From: Methylobacterium sp. J-077
GTDB lineage: Bacteria; Pseudomonadota; Alphaproteobacteria; Rhizobiales; Beijerinckiaceae
Direction of reading: 5' to 3'
DNA length: 33,258 nt
Assembly: GCF_022829365.1 (NCBI RefSeq)
Contig: NZ_JAKSYJ010000128.1
Span: forward strand, 1 to 33,258
The notes under the pieces: model-generated
What the model was told of the DNA's origin: nothing
What the model saw: only the letters and a program-made list of their open reading frames with translations
Database searches by the model: none
Made by a program: the position numbers and the translations under genes
In this document: one piece after another, positions 6,667 to 13,689 of the stretch
How the letters are laid out: every line of letters begins with the position of its first letter
Position numbering within the stretch: position 1 is the first letter of the stretch

Positions 6667-6944
6667 TAGCTGCCCTCCCCGATCCGCCGACCGTCGCCAG
6701 CATCCTCACCCTCGTGCAGAGCATTGAGCGGCACGGCCCGAACGCACCGGCTGCTGCCGCCTTTCGTAGCGCTCTGCGCCGCAAGGGCATCGAGGCCGAC
6801 AACATCGGGGGTCTCGCTGCTCTGGATGCACTGGCGGATGCGGTCGTGGCTGCCGACCCAGACCGTGCCGACGCCAGGGCCGCGATCCTGCGCACGGCGT
6901 GGGCGGATTTGTTGCCGAGAAATCGTGGAAGGGCCGGATCATGA
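6663..6944 (+). CDS. 93-residue Ala-rich helical protein
   Basis: The ATG lies in an ATGA overlap with the stop of the upstream gene, which fixes the start. The product is almost entirely helical and Ala/Asp-rich (SILTLVQSIERHGPNAPAAA; LAALDALADAVVAADPDRAD). It has no membrane segment or metal motif. It is the last recognisable gene of the operon; the next ATGA-coupled frame at 6941 is antisense to a better-supported gene. Function unknown. Confidence 0.6.
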   Translation: MIAALPDPPTVASILTLVQSIERHGPNAPAAAAFRSALRRKGIEADNIGGLAALDALADAVVAADPDRADARAAILRTAWADLLPRNRGRAGS

Positions 6945-7006
6945 CCCTACACATAGAAACGGCGAGGCTATCGCCCCGCCGCTTGCAACCTACAGGTCGG
7001 CCGATC

Positions 7007-7285
7007 TCAGTACCGATCGCGCGGCGGCAGGGGCGGTCTATCGTCATCGAGGTCGCGGCGACGCTCATCACGCCGGATGTCGTCGCGGATCGCATCGCGC
7101 CGCTCATCGCGGAACTCCTCACGACGTTCCTCGCGCCGGATTTCGTCCCGGTCCCGCTCCCGCGGTGAGCGCGGGTCGACCCGCACGCCGCCCGGTCCGA
7201 TGTCGATGCTCTGCGCCGTGGCCGGCACACTCGGGATGGCGAGCAGGCCGGCTGCGATCAGCCCTCCAGCGATGATGTGCTTCAC
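7007..7285 (-). CDS. secreted Arg/Asp-rich repeat protein
   Basis: The start is GTG (VKHIIAGGLIAAGLLAIPS) with GGAGG eight bases upstream. A Sec signal peptide covers residues 1-24, with cleavage after ATA-QS. The mature protein begins SIDIGPGGVRVDPRSP and then has a long alternating charge region of RDRDEI, REERREEF, RDERRDAI, RDDIRRDERRR type, ending in a Pro-rich RPPLPPRDRY. Such proteins occur in Methylobacterium-like genomes, with unknown function; the repeats suggest a rod-like periplasmic helix. The frame on the opposite strand that overlaps it is taken as a shadow. Confidence 0.75.
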   Translation of the reverse strand: MKHIIAGGLIAAGLLAIPSVPATAQSIDIGPGGVRVDPRSPRERDRDEIRREERREEFRDERRDAIRDDIRRDERRRDLDDDRPPLPPRDRY

Positions 7286-7347
7286 GTCGGTATCCTCCAG
7301 AGCTGGGCCAGTAACGGGCCTGATGGACTGGCGTTCCGCTCGAGTTC

Positions 7348-7694
7348 CTACCAACCCAGCCCGAGCCCTTTGGCCCGCGCGTTCGGCCTGGCCTCACGCA
7401 GTAACGCAGTTAGGTCATCGAAAGCGCGTAGCGCATGATTTCGAATATCGGTTGTGCGGGGACTTCGCCTGTTCAGCTCGGCCGCAAGCTCCGCTGAGGC
7501 TGACAGGGCTTTAGCAAGCTCCTGTTCGGGGGCATCATGACGACGCGGCGCCAAAGGCCTGCGGAGGCGTTCGCTGCTGCCGTCCGGACATTCTCTCCCA
7601 TGCCGACGGACGCCGTTTCCAGAGCACCGCCCCAAGGCCGCAGGATGAGCTCGAGCGGGGCGGGGAGCTCGGATACATCGACCACAACTGGCAT
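7348..7694 (-). pseudogene. GLGW-tail family protein, frameshifted at a C5 run
   Basis: The frame begins MPVVVDVSELPAPLELILRP and includes WGGALETASVGMGENV and AANASAGLWRRVVMMP. At a run of five C (7528-7532, minus sense) the family reading moves to the next frame, which continues PEQELAKALSASAELAAELN and ends REARPNARAKGLGLGW. One added C restores a 115-residue protein that aligns end to end with the IS-interrupted paralogue at 8595-9805 (116 residues). The family is not known to me; it is helical and soluble, with a fixed GLGW end. The frameshift may be real, phase-variable, or a sequencing error in the homopolymer. Confidence 0.7.
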
Positions 7695-7874
7695 CTGTCG
7701 CCCGCATTTTCTGCCTTGCCGGCTGAATACGGCTTGGATCAGTCTAAACCTGCATCCGGATGAAGTGTATCCAGCGGTAGATGCCTGATTGATATCTATG
7801 AGTACGTAGTCATCCGCGGCATTGGGCTTAGCAGAGGACTGGGAGACGGTTGCAGCCGCGACGGCGATCAGCGC

Positions 7875-8180
7875 GTGCGCTACATCGCCGGCACAAACGA
7901 ACTGGTGGAGCCCAAATTGTCCTCAGCCCTCGAAACCGTGCTGTTGGAAGAGCTACGAGACCTGACGGTCCGGGTGGAGGTCCTGCAGAGGACACTCGGC
8001 ACCGCCATTTCATTGATGAGCGATCAGCAGCGCCAGACCATCATCGAGGCGCTGGCACTCGGCCTGAAGATGACCGGCAGCGAGGATCCGCGGGGTGTGG
8101 CGGGGCCAGTCGCAAAGGAGCTGATCGATTACGCGCTGCTGCCCCCGTCTGCTGCGGAAGGGCGATCACAGGACCCCTGA
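7875..8180 (+). CDS. 101-residue helical hypothetical protein
   Basis: GTG is the likely start; no strong ribosome binding site marks it, so the exact start is uncertain. The protein is helical with amphipathic stretches (SALETVLLEELRDLTVRVEV; IIEALALGLKMTG; VAKELIDYALLPP) and one polar turn (SDQQRQ). It contains no Cys and no membrane helix. It lies alone on the plus strand between minus-strand genes. The even helical pattern supports a real protein. Confidence 0.55.
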   Translation: MRYIAGTNELVEPKLSSALETVLLEELRDLTVRVEVLQRTLGTAISLMSDQQRQTIIEALALGLKMTGSEDPRGVAGPVAKELIDYALLPPSAAEGRSQDP

Positions 8181-8267
8181 GCGCAACACCCAGCCCCGAG
8201 AGTGCTGGCGCCCTGGCGGAGCCAGTTTCGCAGGTTGGCAGGCACCCCCGGCCGTGGCGATCTCGAC

Positions 8268-8510
8268 TCAGAGCCAATCGACGAACTCGACACCGATTTG
8301 CCCGCCCTCGCGCCACACCGCACGGCACCGACGCGAACCACCGGATAGATCGGTGGCCAGCTCAAACTGATCCGGTACGGTCTCGGGCCGAGACACCAGC
8401 AGCCGCGCGCCGCTGACCGAGATGTCGACGATGGTGCACCCGGCCATCCAGCCGCCATGCGAGATGACCGCGGCCTTCGAGACAGGGCTGCGTGCGGAAC
8501 GAGCGGACAT
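8268..8510 (-). CDS. single-domain PilZ protein
   Basis: An 80-residue protein covering one PilZ fold. The DxSxxG motif is at residues 29-34 (DISVSG), followed by ARLLVSRPETVPDQFEL and a closing strand with CRAVWREGGQIGVEFVDW, typical of the family end. The upstream arginine motif RxxxR that contacts c-di-GMP is only partly kept (RSARSPVSK), so ligand binding is uncertain. The ATG was chosen because GAGAG precedes it by about seven bases; a TTG 54 bases upstream would add residues outside the fold. It sits between the two broken GLGW-tail paralogues. PilZ proteins relay c-di-GMP to motility, polysaccharide or other targets. Confidence 0.7.
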   Translation of the reverse strand: MSARSARSPVSKAAVISHGGWMAGCTIVDISVSGARLLVSRPETVPDQFELATDLSGGSRRCRAVWREGGQIGVEFVDWL

Positions 8511-8812
8511 CGAGCAGCTCTCAGCGATGATCGGCGCCGAGAATAGACCTGAAAGGTTGCGCAATAGCCGGCGTGGAGCCGATGCCGGCTCCGTCTACCA
8601 GCCGAGCCCCAATTCTCCCGTGACCGCATTAGGCTTCGCCTCTTGAAGCCACACGATCAGTTCACTGAGTGCCGCCAAGGCGTCTGCACGCAGACGTTCA
8701 ACGTCCGCTCGCCGTTCATCCAGCGCGACCGCTAGAGCGTGGTGACGATTTAAGGATTTGGGATTCCCAAGGGGGACGAGATCGGATTCAACGCTGATTT
8801 TGGGGATCTGCG

Positions 8813-9190
8813 ATGGATTGCGATGCGCTTCGAGACGACCAGTGGGAGCGGATCAAGAGGTTCGTCCCCGGCGGGACCAAGGGCAAGCGCGGTCCGCGCA
8901 CCGACAATCGCCGGTTCCTCGATGCGCTTCTCTGGATGGCGCGCTCAGGCGGACGCTGGCGTGACCTGCCCGAGCGTCTGGGCGACTATCGCTCGGTGAA
9001 GCGGCGGTACTATCGCTGGATCGAAATGGGCGTTCTCGACACGATGCTGTCGGCTCTGGCCAGTGAAGCCGATCTCGAATGGTTGATGATCGACTCGACT
9101 ATCGTACGCGCTCATCAGCATGCGGCCGGCGCGCGCAAGGAAAAAGGGGGCCGGATGCCCAGGGCCTGGGTCGGTCTCGGGGCGGATTGA
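8813..9190 (+). CDS. IS5-family transposase, first frame
   Basis: N-terminal part of the transposase, starting MDCDALRDDQWERIKRFVPG. It carries the N-terminal domain with RRFLDALLWMARSGGRWRDL, typical of this group, and the first catalytic Asp at residue 94 (LMIDSTIVRAHQ). A slippery A5G5 run at 9141-9150 lets ribosomes or RNA polymerase move into the -1 frame, giving a full DDE enzyme of about 250 residues. Without the shift the protein ends shortly after the run and should be inactive. Confidence 0.9.
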   Translation: MDCDALRDDQWERIKRFVPGGTKGKRGPRTDNRRFLDALLWMARSGGRWRDLPERLGDYRSVKRRYYRWIEMGVLDTMLSALASEADLEWLMIDSTIVRAHQHAAGARKEKGGRMPRAWVGLGAD

Positions 9191-9573
9191 GCACCAAGAT
9201 CCATGCGGCCACGGAAGCGCTCGGCCTTCCGGTCCGCCTGATCGGCTCTCCCGGACAGCGCAACGACATCACCGTTGCCCATGACCTCGTCGAAGGCTTC
9301 GAAGCCGAGGCGACCATCGCCGACAAAGGATACGATGCCGATCTTCTCTGCGACAGGATCGCGGAGACCGGAGCCGAGATCGTCATCCCGCCCAAGCGGA
9401 ACCGTAAGCTCCAGCGCCCCTACGATGCCGAACTCTACAAGGAGCGCAATCGCATCGAGCGCTTCTTTGCCAAGCTCAAGCAGTTCCGCCGCGTCGCCAC
9501 CCAATACGACAAACTGCTCATCAACTTCATGGGCTTCGTCAAACTCGCCGCCATCGCCATATGGCTCAAATAG
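9079..9573 (+). CDS. IS5-family transposase, second frame
   Basis: C-terminal half of the transposase in the -1 frame; homology is entered around the A5G5 run at 9141-9150. It contains GLSTKIHAATEALGLPVRL, the second Asp region (ATIADKGYDADLL) and the Glu region with the YREK-like signature (ERNRIERFFAKLKQFRRV), completing the DDE triad. It is expected to be made as a fusion with the 8813 frame, not from its own start. Intact to the end, so the element may still be mobile. Confidence 0.88.
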   Translation: MVDDRLDYRTRSSACGRRAQGKRGPDAQGLGRSRGGLSTKIHAATEALGLPVRLIGSPGQRNDITVAHDLVEGFEAEATIADKGYDADLLCDRIAETGAEIVIPPKRNRKLQRPYDAELYKERNRIERFFAKLKQFRRVATQYDKLLINFMGFVKLAAIAIWLK

Positions 9574-9987
9574 TTAAATCGTCACCACGCTCTAGGATGT
9601 CGGTCGCCATCCGAGTCTGTACGAGTGCGTGATCCAGCAGGGGCGTCGGTACGATCCGTCGTCGAATGCCGGAGGAGGAGTTCGCGGCCGCCGCGGACAG
9701 GTGTTCGCCCATGCCGATGGTCGCCGTCTCAACGACGTTGATCCAAGGCTGCAATCCGATGGCAAGCGTAGACGGAAGGCTATCTGTGCTGGGGGTACGC
9801 GGCATGATCGGCGCCGTTCACGTCTGTCGATGACGAATTAGCGTAGGCGGCTGCGACAGGCTCGGCCGTTGCGCTGACTATGATGCGCTTAACTCTTACC
9901 GTTGGTGCTTGGGACTAGATGTCTGTCAGCCGTATGCCTATCGTGAAATCTCATAGCCGGTGCTATCTATTCAGACGAACCCGCTGC

Positions 9988-10021
9988 CGTGGCTGTTTCT
10001 TGTCTGTTGTTTACAGCCACG
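9988..10021. promoter_or_regulatory. 9-bp inverted repeat upstream of the DUF5681 operon
   Basis: CGTGGCTGT at 9988-9996 and ACAGCCACG at 10013-10021 are exact reverse complements with a T-rich 16-base spacer, ending 20 bases before the ATG at 10042. It could be an operator or a hairpin hiding the translation start. The preceding 150 bases (9842-9987) are relatively AT-rich and hold no gene. Confidence 0.6.
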
Positions 10022-10041
10022 CCCACCGCTGAGATCCGACC

Positions 10042-10461
10042 ATGCCGGGTGACGGAAAACCATTCGTAGAAGGCCAGTCCGGCAACCCAGCCGGCCGCCC
10101 CCGCGGCTCTCGCAACCGCTCGACCCTGGCCCTGGAGGCGATCTTCGAGGGCGAGGCCGAGGCCCTATCCCGCAAGGCCATTGAGCAGGCTCTGGCCGGC
10201 GACGGGGGCGCGATGAAGCTGTGCCTCGACCGCCTGCTGTCCCCGCGCCGGGACCACTCCATCACGTTCGACCTGCCTGTGATCGAGACGGCCGAGGATC
10301 TGCCCAAGGCGACCGAGGCGCTGCTGCGCGCCGTGTCGTCTGGCGAGATCACCCCGTCTGAGGCCGCCGACGTCGGCAAGGCGGTATCCGCGCACATCGA
10401 GGCAATCACGGCGGCCGACCTGCATCGTCGCCTCGCCGCACTGGAGGGACAGGGAGCATGA
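10042..10461 (+). CDS. DUF5681 domain protein
   Basis: A 139-residue protein. The N-terminus carries the DUF5681 signature GQSGNPAGRPRGSRNRSTLA (residues about 11-30), common in prophage and mobile-element proteins and often close to terminase genes. The rest is acidic and helical (EAIFEGEAEALSRKAIEQAL; EDLPKATEALLRAVSSGEIT; KAVSAHIEAITAADLHRRLA). The basic Gly/Arg/Pro signature may bind nucleic acid, which is inference. It overlaps the next gene by ATGA and leads a four-gene operon. Confidence 0.8.
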   Translation: MPGDGKPFVEGQSGNPAGRPRGSRNRSTLALEAIFEGEAEALSRKAIEQALAGDGGAMKLCLDRLLSPRRDHSITFDLPVIETAEDLPKATEALLRAVSSGEITPSEAADVGKAVSAHIEAITAADLHRRLAALEGQGA

Positions 10462-10727
10462 GGATCCGCGAGATAGAGACCCGCCTCGCACGTCTAGAAG
10501 CGAAGCGCGGCGACGGCCAGTTCGACCACCTGTCCTACGACCAGGTCGAGCGCGTGCTGTTCGACAGTCTGCACAAGCTGGCGACAGACGCCGGCGGCAT
10601 CGACGAGCTGATGGACGCGTGGGACGCGGCCGATGATCCGGAGCAGCGCACGCTCATCGCTCGGATCCGATCATGTGACCACGACGTCGCCACCTACTAC
10701 CGGGATCTGAGGGCGCGGCTGTCATGA
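10458..10727 (+). CDS. coiled-coil protein, first of a tandem pair
   Basis: An 89-residue protein starting MRIREIETRLARLEAKRGDG, a short coiled coil, followed by an acidic helical region. The start is fixed by the ATGA overlap with the DUF5681 gene. The N-terminus is nearly repeated in the next gene (MRIKEIEAKIARLEASP), and both keep a related core (LSYDQVERVLFDSLHKLATD and LTDVELDRQIVLGLNKMASE), showing a tandem duplication. No family recognised. Confidence 0.7.
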   Translation: MRIREIETRLARLEAKRGDGQFDHLSYDQVERVLFDSLHKLATDAGGIDELMDAWDAADDPEQRTLIARIRSCDHDVATYYRDLRARLS

Positions 10728-10987
10728 GGATCAAGGAGATCGAGGCGAAGATCGCGCGGCTGGAGGCCAGCCCCCGGTTCAGCGGTCTGGCGCGCCTGAC
10801 CGACGTTGAGCTCGACCGGCAGATCGTGCTTGGCCTGAACAAAATGGCGTCCGAGTGGCCGTCCTTAGGCGCCATGGTCTCAGACCTGCGCGAGTCGCCG
10901 ATGCCTGCCGACAAGGAACTCGCCGGCCAGATTGAGGGGTTCATCACCGACTGGCAGGCGCAGCAGCGACAGAAGGCGGCGCAGTGA
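10724..10987 (+). CDS. coiled-coil protein, second of a tandem pair
   Basis: An 87-residue paralogue of the upstream gene, sharing its opening coiled coil and core but with a different C-terminus (ELAGQIEGFITDWQAQQRQK). It overlaps the upstream gene by ATGA and the downstream gene by TGATG. The pair could form a heteromeric coiled coil; that is inference. No signal peptide or membrane segment. Confidence 0.7.
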   Translation: MRIKEIEAKIARLEASPRFSGLARLTDVELDRQIVLGLNKMASEWPSLGAMVSDLRESPMPADKELAGQIEGFITDWQAQQRQKAAQ

Positions 10988-11211
10988 TGTCGACCACCCC
11001 CACGTCCGGCCCGCACCTTGAGATCGAGCGCATCGCAGACAGTGGCGATGCATGGCAGTGGTCGATCTACGACGGCAGGGACGGGCCCCTCATTCAGATG
11101 TCCGAGCACCGCTACTCAAGTTCGGACGCTGCAAGACGCATCGGGGACAAGGCTCTTCTCGCCATTCGGTCGCGACAATCGCCCAACGTTGGCGAAGCCG
11201 AGGGGTCATAG
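10987..11211 (+). CDS. 74-residue hypothetical protein
   Basis: Starts [20 protein letters not shown] at the ATG overlapping the preceding stop (TGATG). The core [20 protein letters not shown] followed by [17 protein letters not shown] is a beta-rich unit with a helix, similar in outline to small proteins with a sheet and a single helix. Its 3' end overlaps the opposite-strand integrase relic, suggesting that the relic or this gene was moved here by recombination. Confidence 0.6.
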   Translation: MSTTPTSGPHLEIERIADSGDAWQWSIYDGRDGPLIQMSEHRYSSSDAARRIGDKALLAIRSRQSPNVGEAEGS

Positions 11212-11325
11212 GAACTCGCCCCCCGAGTGCCCCTTGAAGGCATTCGCCCGCCGGACGTAGCCGATGACCGTCCGCGGGTCCCGGTGGCCGGACTGGTCCG
11301 CGACACCAGACCGTACAACCGAGGC
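11206..11325 (-). pseudogene. tyrosine recombinase C-terminal relic
   Basis: The last ~35 residues of a tyrosine integrase are preserved: [20 protein letters not shown] then [14 protein letters not shown] and a stop. This holds the conserved GHR of the active site and the Tyr nucleophile (VIGY) at the expected spacing. Upstream on the minus strand the homology ends, and the remaining open frame is antisense to parA. It is a fragment, so it cannot act, but it marks an old integration boundary beside the partition genes. Confidence 0.65.
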
Positions 11326-11372
11326 GCAGTGGACACACCCATACCAAAATGACCTCCCGCGGATGGCCGGTG

Positions 11373-11434
11373 GGTATCCGAGGGATGACCAGTTAAGATC
11401 CGCAGGATATCCAACCCGTATGGTTCCGATACCG
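11373..11434. promoter_or_regulatory. candidate partition site (TATCC repeats) before parA
   Basis: Repeated TATCC-type motifs occur upstream of parA: GGTATCC at 11373, the palindrome GGATATCC at 11405-11412 and CCGATACCGG at 11425-11434. Related motifs recur at the end of parA (12082-12099) and after the partner gene (12449-12462). Small parA operons often carry their centromere as such repeats in the upstream region. Confidence 0.35.
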
Positions 11435-11448
11435 GCGAGGCGGACGGC

Positions 11449-12126
11449 ATGATCACGGTGGTGGGTGGCACCAAGGGTGGCTCGGGCAAATCGACGGTTG
11501 CGACGAACCTCGCAATCATGCTCGCGGCACGCGGCGGCGACGTGCTGCTGGTCGACGCGGACGATCAGGAGACCTCGACCGATTTCACCAACCTGCGCGA
11601 GGCGGCGCGGGCCGATGGGGCCGGCTACACCTGCATCGCCCTGACTGGGGCGGCCGTGCGCTCCGGCGTTCAGCGTCTCGCCCCCAAGCACGCCCACGTC
11701 ATCATCGATACGGGCGGCCGCGATACCGTCAGTCAGCGTGCAGCACTCTCGATCTGCCACACGTACCTGGTGCCGTTCGCGCCACGGTCCTTCGACGTGT
11801 GGACCCTCGACAAGGTGGCCGAGCTCGTCGAGGAGGCCCGTGCCGTCAACCCAGAACTGCGGGCGCTGGCCTTCATCAATCGAGCCGAGGCGCGCGGATC
11901 CGAGAATGCCGAGGCAGCCGAACTTATCCGCTCAAAGCCCGGCCTAGAGTTCCTGCCGACAGCATTGGGCGCCCGGAAGGCGTTCGCGCACGCGGCGGCC
12001 GCTGGCCTGTCCGTGTCCGAGCTGCGCCCCCAGGACCCCAAGGCCAGTGAAGAGATCTGGGTATTGTTTAACCATCTGTTCGATACCCATAAGATATCCA
12101 AAAGCGATCCGGCGGAGGTCCGATAG
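11449..12126 (+). CDS. parA: ParA-family partition ATPase
   Basis: A 225-residue single-domain ParA. It opens with the deviant Walker A motif [11 protein letters not shown] (Lys9, Lys14), then [12 protein letters not shown], and VIIDTGGRD as the Walker B-like region. Such enzymes form ATP-dependent patterns on DNA to position plasmids or other cargo, together with a small DNA-binding partner. It lacks the N-terminal helix-turn-helix of type Ia ParA, so it belongs with the short plasmid type. The stop (TAG) is directly followed by the next ATG, which supports one operon. Confidence 0.9.
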   Translation: MITVVGGTKGGSGKSTVATNLAIMLAARGGDVLLVDADDQETSTDFTNLREAARADGAGYTCIALTGAAVRSGVQRLAPKHAHVIIDTGGRDTVSQRAALSICHTYLVPFAPRSFDVWTLDKVAELVEEARAVNPELRALAFINRAEARGSENAEAAELIRSKPGLEFLPTALGARKAFAHAAAAGLSVSELRPQDPKASEEIWVLFNHLFDTHKISKSDPAEVR

Positions 12127-12462
12127 ATGGCTTTGATCGCGAAACCTGCTCGCCCTGCCCCCAAGACCGCGGAGCCAGTTGACCCCGTCGAGGCGTTCAT
12201 CGCCAAGGGCGGCAGCGTGCCCCAGGCTGAGCCATCCCCTTCGATCGCTGCCGTCGAGCCGACCGCCAAGGGAGCCCAGCACCCGCTTAAGTTCCCGGCC
12301 GACAGCGATCTGTTCGACCGGCTGGAGCGGGCGCGAAAAGGCAGCGCTGTCCGCCTGCCACGCAACACCTGGATCTTGCAGGCCATCGCCGAGAAGCTGG
12401 CTCGCGACAGCCGCTGAGTATCGCTCACATATTTTCTAGATATGCGTAGGATATCTTATGGG
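12086..12462. repeat. 14-bp inverted repeat spanning the partition partner gene
   Basis: CCCATAAGATATCC at 12086-12099 (end of parA) and its exact reverse complement at 12449-12462 (end of the recombinase gene on the other strand). In each gene the same bases encode the C-terminal codons in its own sense direction. The two copies bracket the 12127 gene and may be protein-binding or recombination sites. Confidence 0.85.
12127..12417 (+). CDS. small partition partner, probable DNA-binding protein
   Basis: A 96-residue protein directly following parA, as ParG- or ParB-like partners do. The first ~55 residues are Pro/Ala-rich and disordered, the usual form of the arm that stimulates ParA. The C-terminal part (HPLKFPADSDLFDRLERARK; VRLPRNTWILQAIAEKLARD) resembles a ribbon-helix-helix domain: a short strand and two helices. 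It would bind the TATCC repeats around the operon. Assignment rests on position and shape rather than on a clear sequence match. Confidence 0.7.
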   Translation: MALIAKPARPAPKTAEPVDPVEAFIAKGGSVPQAEPSPSIAAVEPTAKGAQHPLKFPADSDLFDRLERARKGSAVRLPRNTWILQAIAEKLARDSR

Positions 12463-13182
12463 CATCTGCTGCACATCCGGAGAAGGTTTCAAGGATGACC
12501 TTGGCATATCCTCCAGAGATCGGAGGACGCGCCGCACCTGAGCGGCTGACCACGCCCCACCTCGGGCTGCCGGGATCGCCCTGGCGTTCAGCGCCGCCGC
12601 GATCTGGCGCAGCGAAACGGCACCCTCGGCCCGTGCGGTGGCGATGACCGGGGTGAGATCCAAGGCCCGCTCCCCCGCCCGCTGCGCCTGTCGTGCCCGG
12701 CTGCGCACCTGGCCGGCCTCACGGTTCGATAGGTTCTCCGGCTTGCCCAAGCGCACGCCCCGGGCCTTCGCCGCCGCCAGCGCCGCCTTGGTTCGGGTCG
12801 AGATCATCTTGCGCTCGGCCTGTGCGACCACGGCCATGATGCCGACCACAAGCTCGTTCGCCTCCGGCATGTCCGCCGCTACGAACCGAACGCCGGCCTT
12901 CTGCAGGTTCAGGAGAAAGGCGGCGTCGCGTGACAGCCGGTCGAGCTTGGCGATGACCAGCGTGGCCCCGTGGAGGCGACAGAGGGCCATGGCCTCGGAT
13001 AGGCGAGGGCGGTTGTCACGCGACCCGCTCTCGACCTCGACCAGTTCGGCCACGTGGCGCCAGGAGCCGCCCGCAAGGAAGTCGGCCACGGCTCGCCGCT
13101 GCGCCTCCAGCCCCAAGCCGGATCGACCCTGCCGCTCGGTGGAGACCCGGAGGTAGGAGACGAAAGCGCCGCTGCTGCTCAC
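12436..13182 (-). CDS. serine recombinase (resolvase family)
   Basis: A 248-residue small serine recombinase. The catalytic Ser14 is in YLRVSTERQ; further family motifs are AKLDRLSRD, the ADMPEANELVVGIMAVVAQ segment and ERKMISTRTKAALAAAKARG. A C-terminal helix-turn-helix (AVSLRQIAAALNARAIPAAR and WSAAQVRRVLR) binds the crossover site. It convergently faces the parA operon; together they resemble a plasmid resolution and partition module. It overlaps the upstream gene by ATGA. Confidence 0.92.
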   Translation of the reverse strand: MSSSGAFVSYLRVSTERQGRSGLGLEAQRRAVADFLAGGSWRHVAELVEVESGSRDNRPRLSEAMALCRLHGATLVIAKLDRLSRDAAFLLNLQKAGVRFVAADMPEANELVVGIMAVVAQAERKMISTRTKAALAAAKARGVRLGKPENLSNREAGQVRSRARQAQRAGERALDLTPVIATARAEGAVSLRQIAAALNARAIPAARGGAWSAAQVRRVLRSLEDMPRSSLKPSPDVQQMPIRYPTHI

Positions 13183-13391
13183 CGACCACGCGCCTCAGCC
13201 TCGACAGCGTCCTGCATAGCCTTGGCCCAGTGCGGACACGTGCGCGTACGCAGGTCTTGTAGGTGACGGCGTTCGTGCACGTGCTCGCAGAGGCGCATGA
13301 ACTCCTCCGTCCATTCGGCGGTGCTGGCCAGCCCCTGATCGGTTGTCCCGAAATCTGTGAGGCCGCAGCGCGGACAGACCGCTGTGTGCAT
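13179..13391 (-). CDS. small zinc-ribbon-like protein coupled to recombinase
   Basis: A 70-residue protein, starting MHTAVCPRCGLTDFGTTDQG at the second Met, six bases after GGGAGGG; a Met five residues upstream overlaps that site. A CPRC pair near the N-terminus and Cys/His residues in the middle (RLCEHVHERRH) and near the end (RTCPHW) could bind zinc. Its stop overlaps the start of the recombinase gene by four bases, so the two are co-translated; a regulatory or accessory role in recombination is inference. Confidence 0.65.
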   Translation of the reverse strand: MHTAVCPRCGLTDFGTTDQGLASTAEWTEEFMRLCEHVHERRHLQDLRTRTCPHWAKAMQDAVEAEARGR

Positions 13392-13414
13392 GCGTTGCCC
13401 TCCCATTAAGACCA

Positions 13415-13456
13415 GTGTTTCGTCCGATAGAACGAGCGTTTAACCGGATGAAACAC
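13415..13456. promoter_or_regulatory. 12-bp imperfect inverted repeat, likely operator
   Basis: Arms 13415-13426 and 13445-13456 match at 11 of 12 positions (GTGTTTCGTCCG against GTGTTTCATCCG), around a centre with AACGAGCGTT. It lies 24 bases upstream of the recombinase operon start, a place expected for an operator or promoter control site. The remaining bases up to 13689 hold nothing recognisable. Confidence 0.6.
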
Positions 13457-13689
13457 CCGCTCGCGATGACGCCCGGGATACACCCAGGCTTCCCCAGGGC
13501 CGGTCCCGAACCCATCTCAGGATTATCCGCCGCGGAGCGGTCGGGGGTGTGCAGCGTGGTCGGGATGCAGTCATTCGGCTCGTCGCGGCCGGTTACATTA
13601 TTCGTGGCTGCAGGCCTGAGGCTCGAAAGCTACTTGCTTGGCAACGACGGCCATCCTGTGCCCTACCAGCAGGGGCATAGGTAACTCAC

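Larger units (their letters stand above)
8735..9592 (+). mobile_element. IS5-family (IS427-like) insertion sequence, 858 bp
   Basis: Perfect 19-bp terminal inverted repeats, starting GAGCGTGGTGACGATTTAA, lie at 8735-8753 and 9574-9592. They are flanked by a duplicated TA (8733-8734 and 9593-9594) inside an original CTAG, the target and 2-bp duplication expected for the IS427 group. One transposase is encoded in two overlapping frames joined by a -1 shift. The element interrupts the GLGW-tail gene. Confidence 0.93.
8595..9805 (-). pseudogene. GLGW-tail family gene split by the insertion sequence
   Basis: The 5' part (9805 to 9593) encodes MPRTPSTDSLPSTLAIGLQP through MATDIL. Removing the insertion sequence and one TA copy joins it in frame to 8595-8732, which encodes AVALDERRADVERLRADALA and ends EAKPNAVTGELGLGW. 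The rebuilt protein is 116 residues and matches the frameshifted paralogue at 7348-7694 along its length (shared WxxxxETAxxGMGE, AAANxSxG, GLGW). The insertion is therefore recent enough to leave both halves intact. The interrupted gene now ends ERGDDLTI, read from the inverted repeat. Confidence 0.8.

Noticed and set aside
6941..7168. Plus-strand frame coupled by ATGA to the 6663 gene
   Set aside because: Most of it is the antisense of the charged repeats of the secreted protein at 7007-7285, which has a signal peptide and a good ribosome binding site.
11326..11760. Upstream continuation of the integrase relic frame
   Set aside because: Antisense to parA with no recombinase motif; only the last ~35 codons match.
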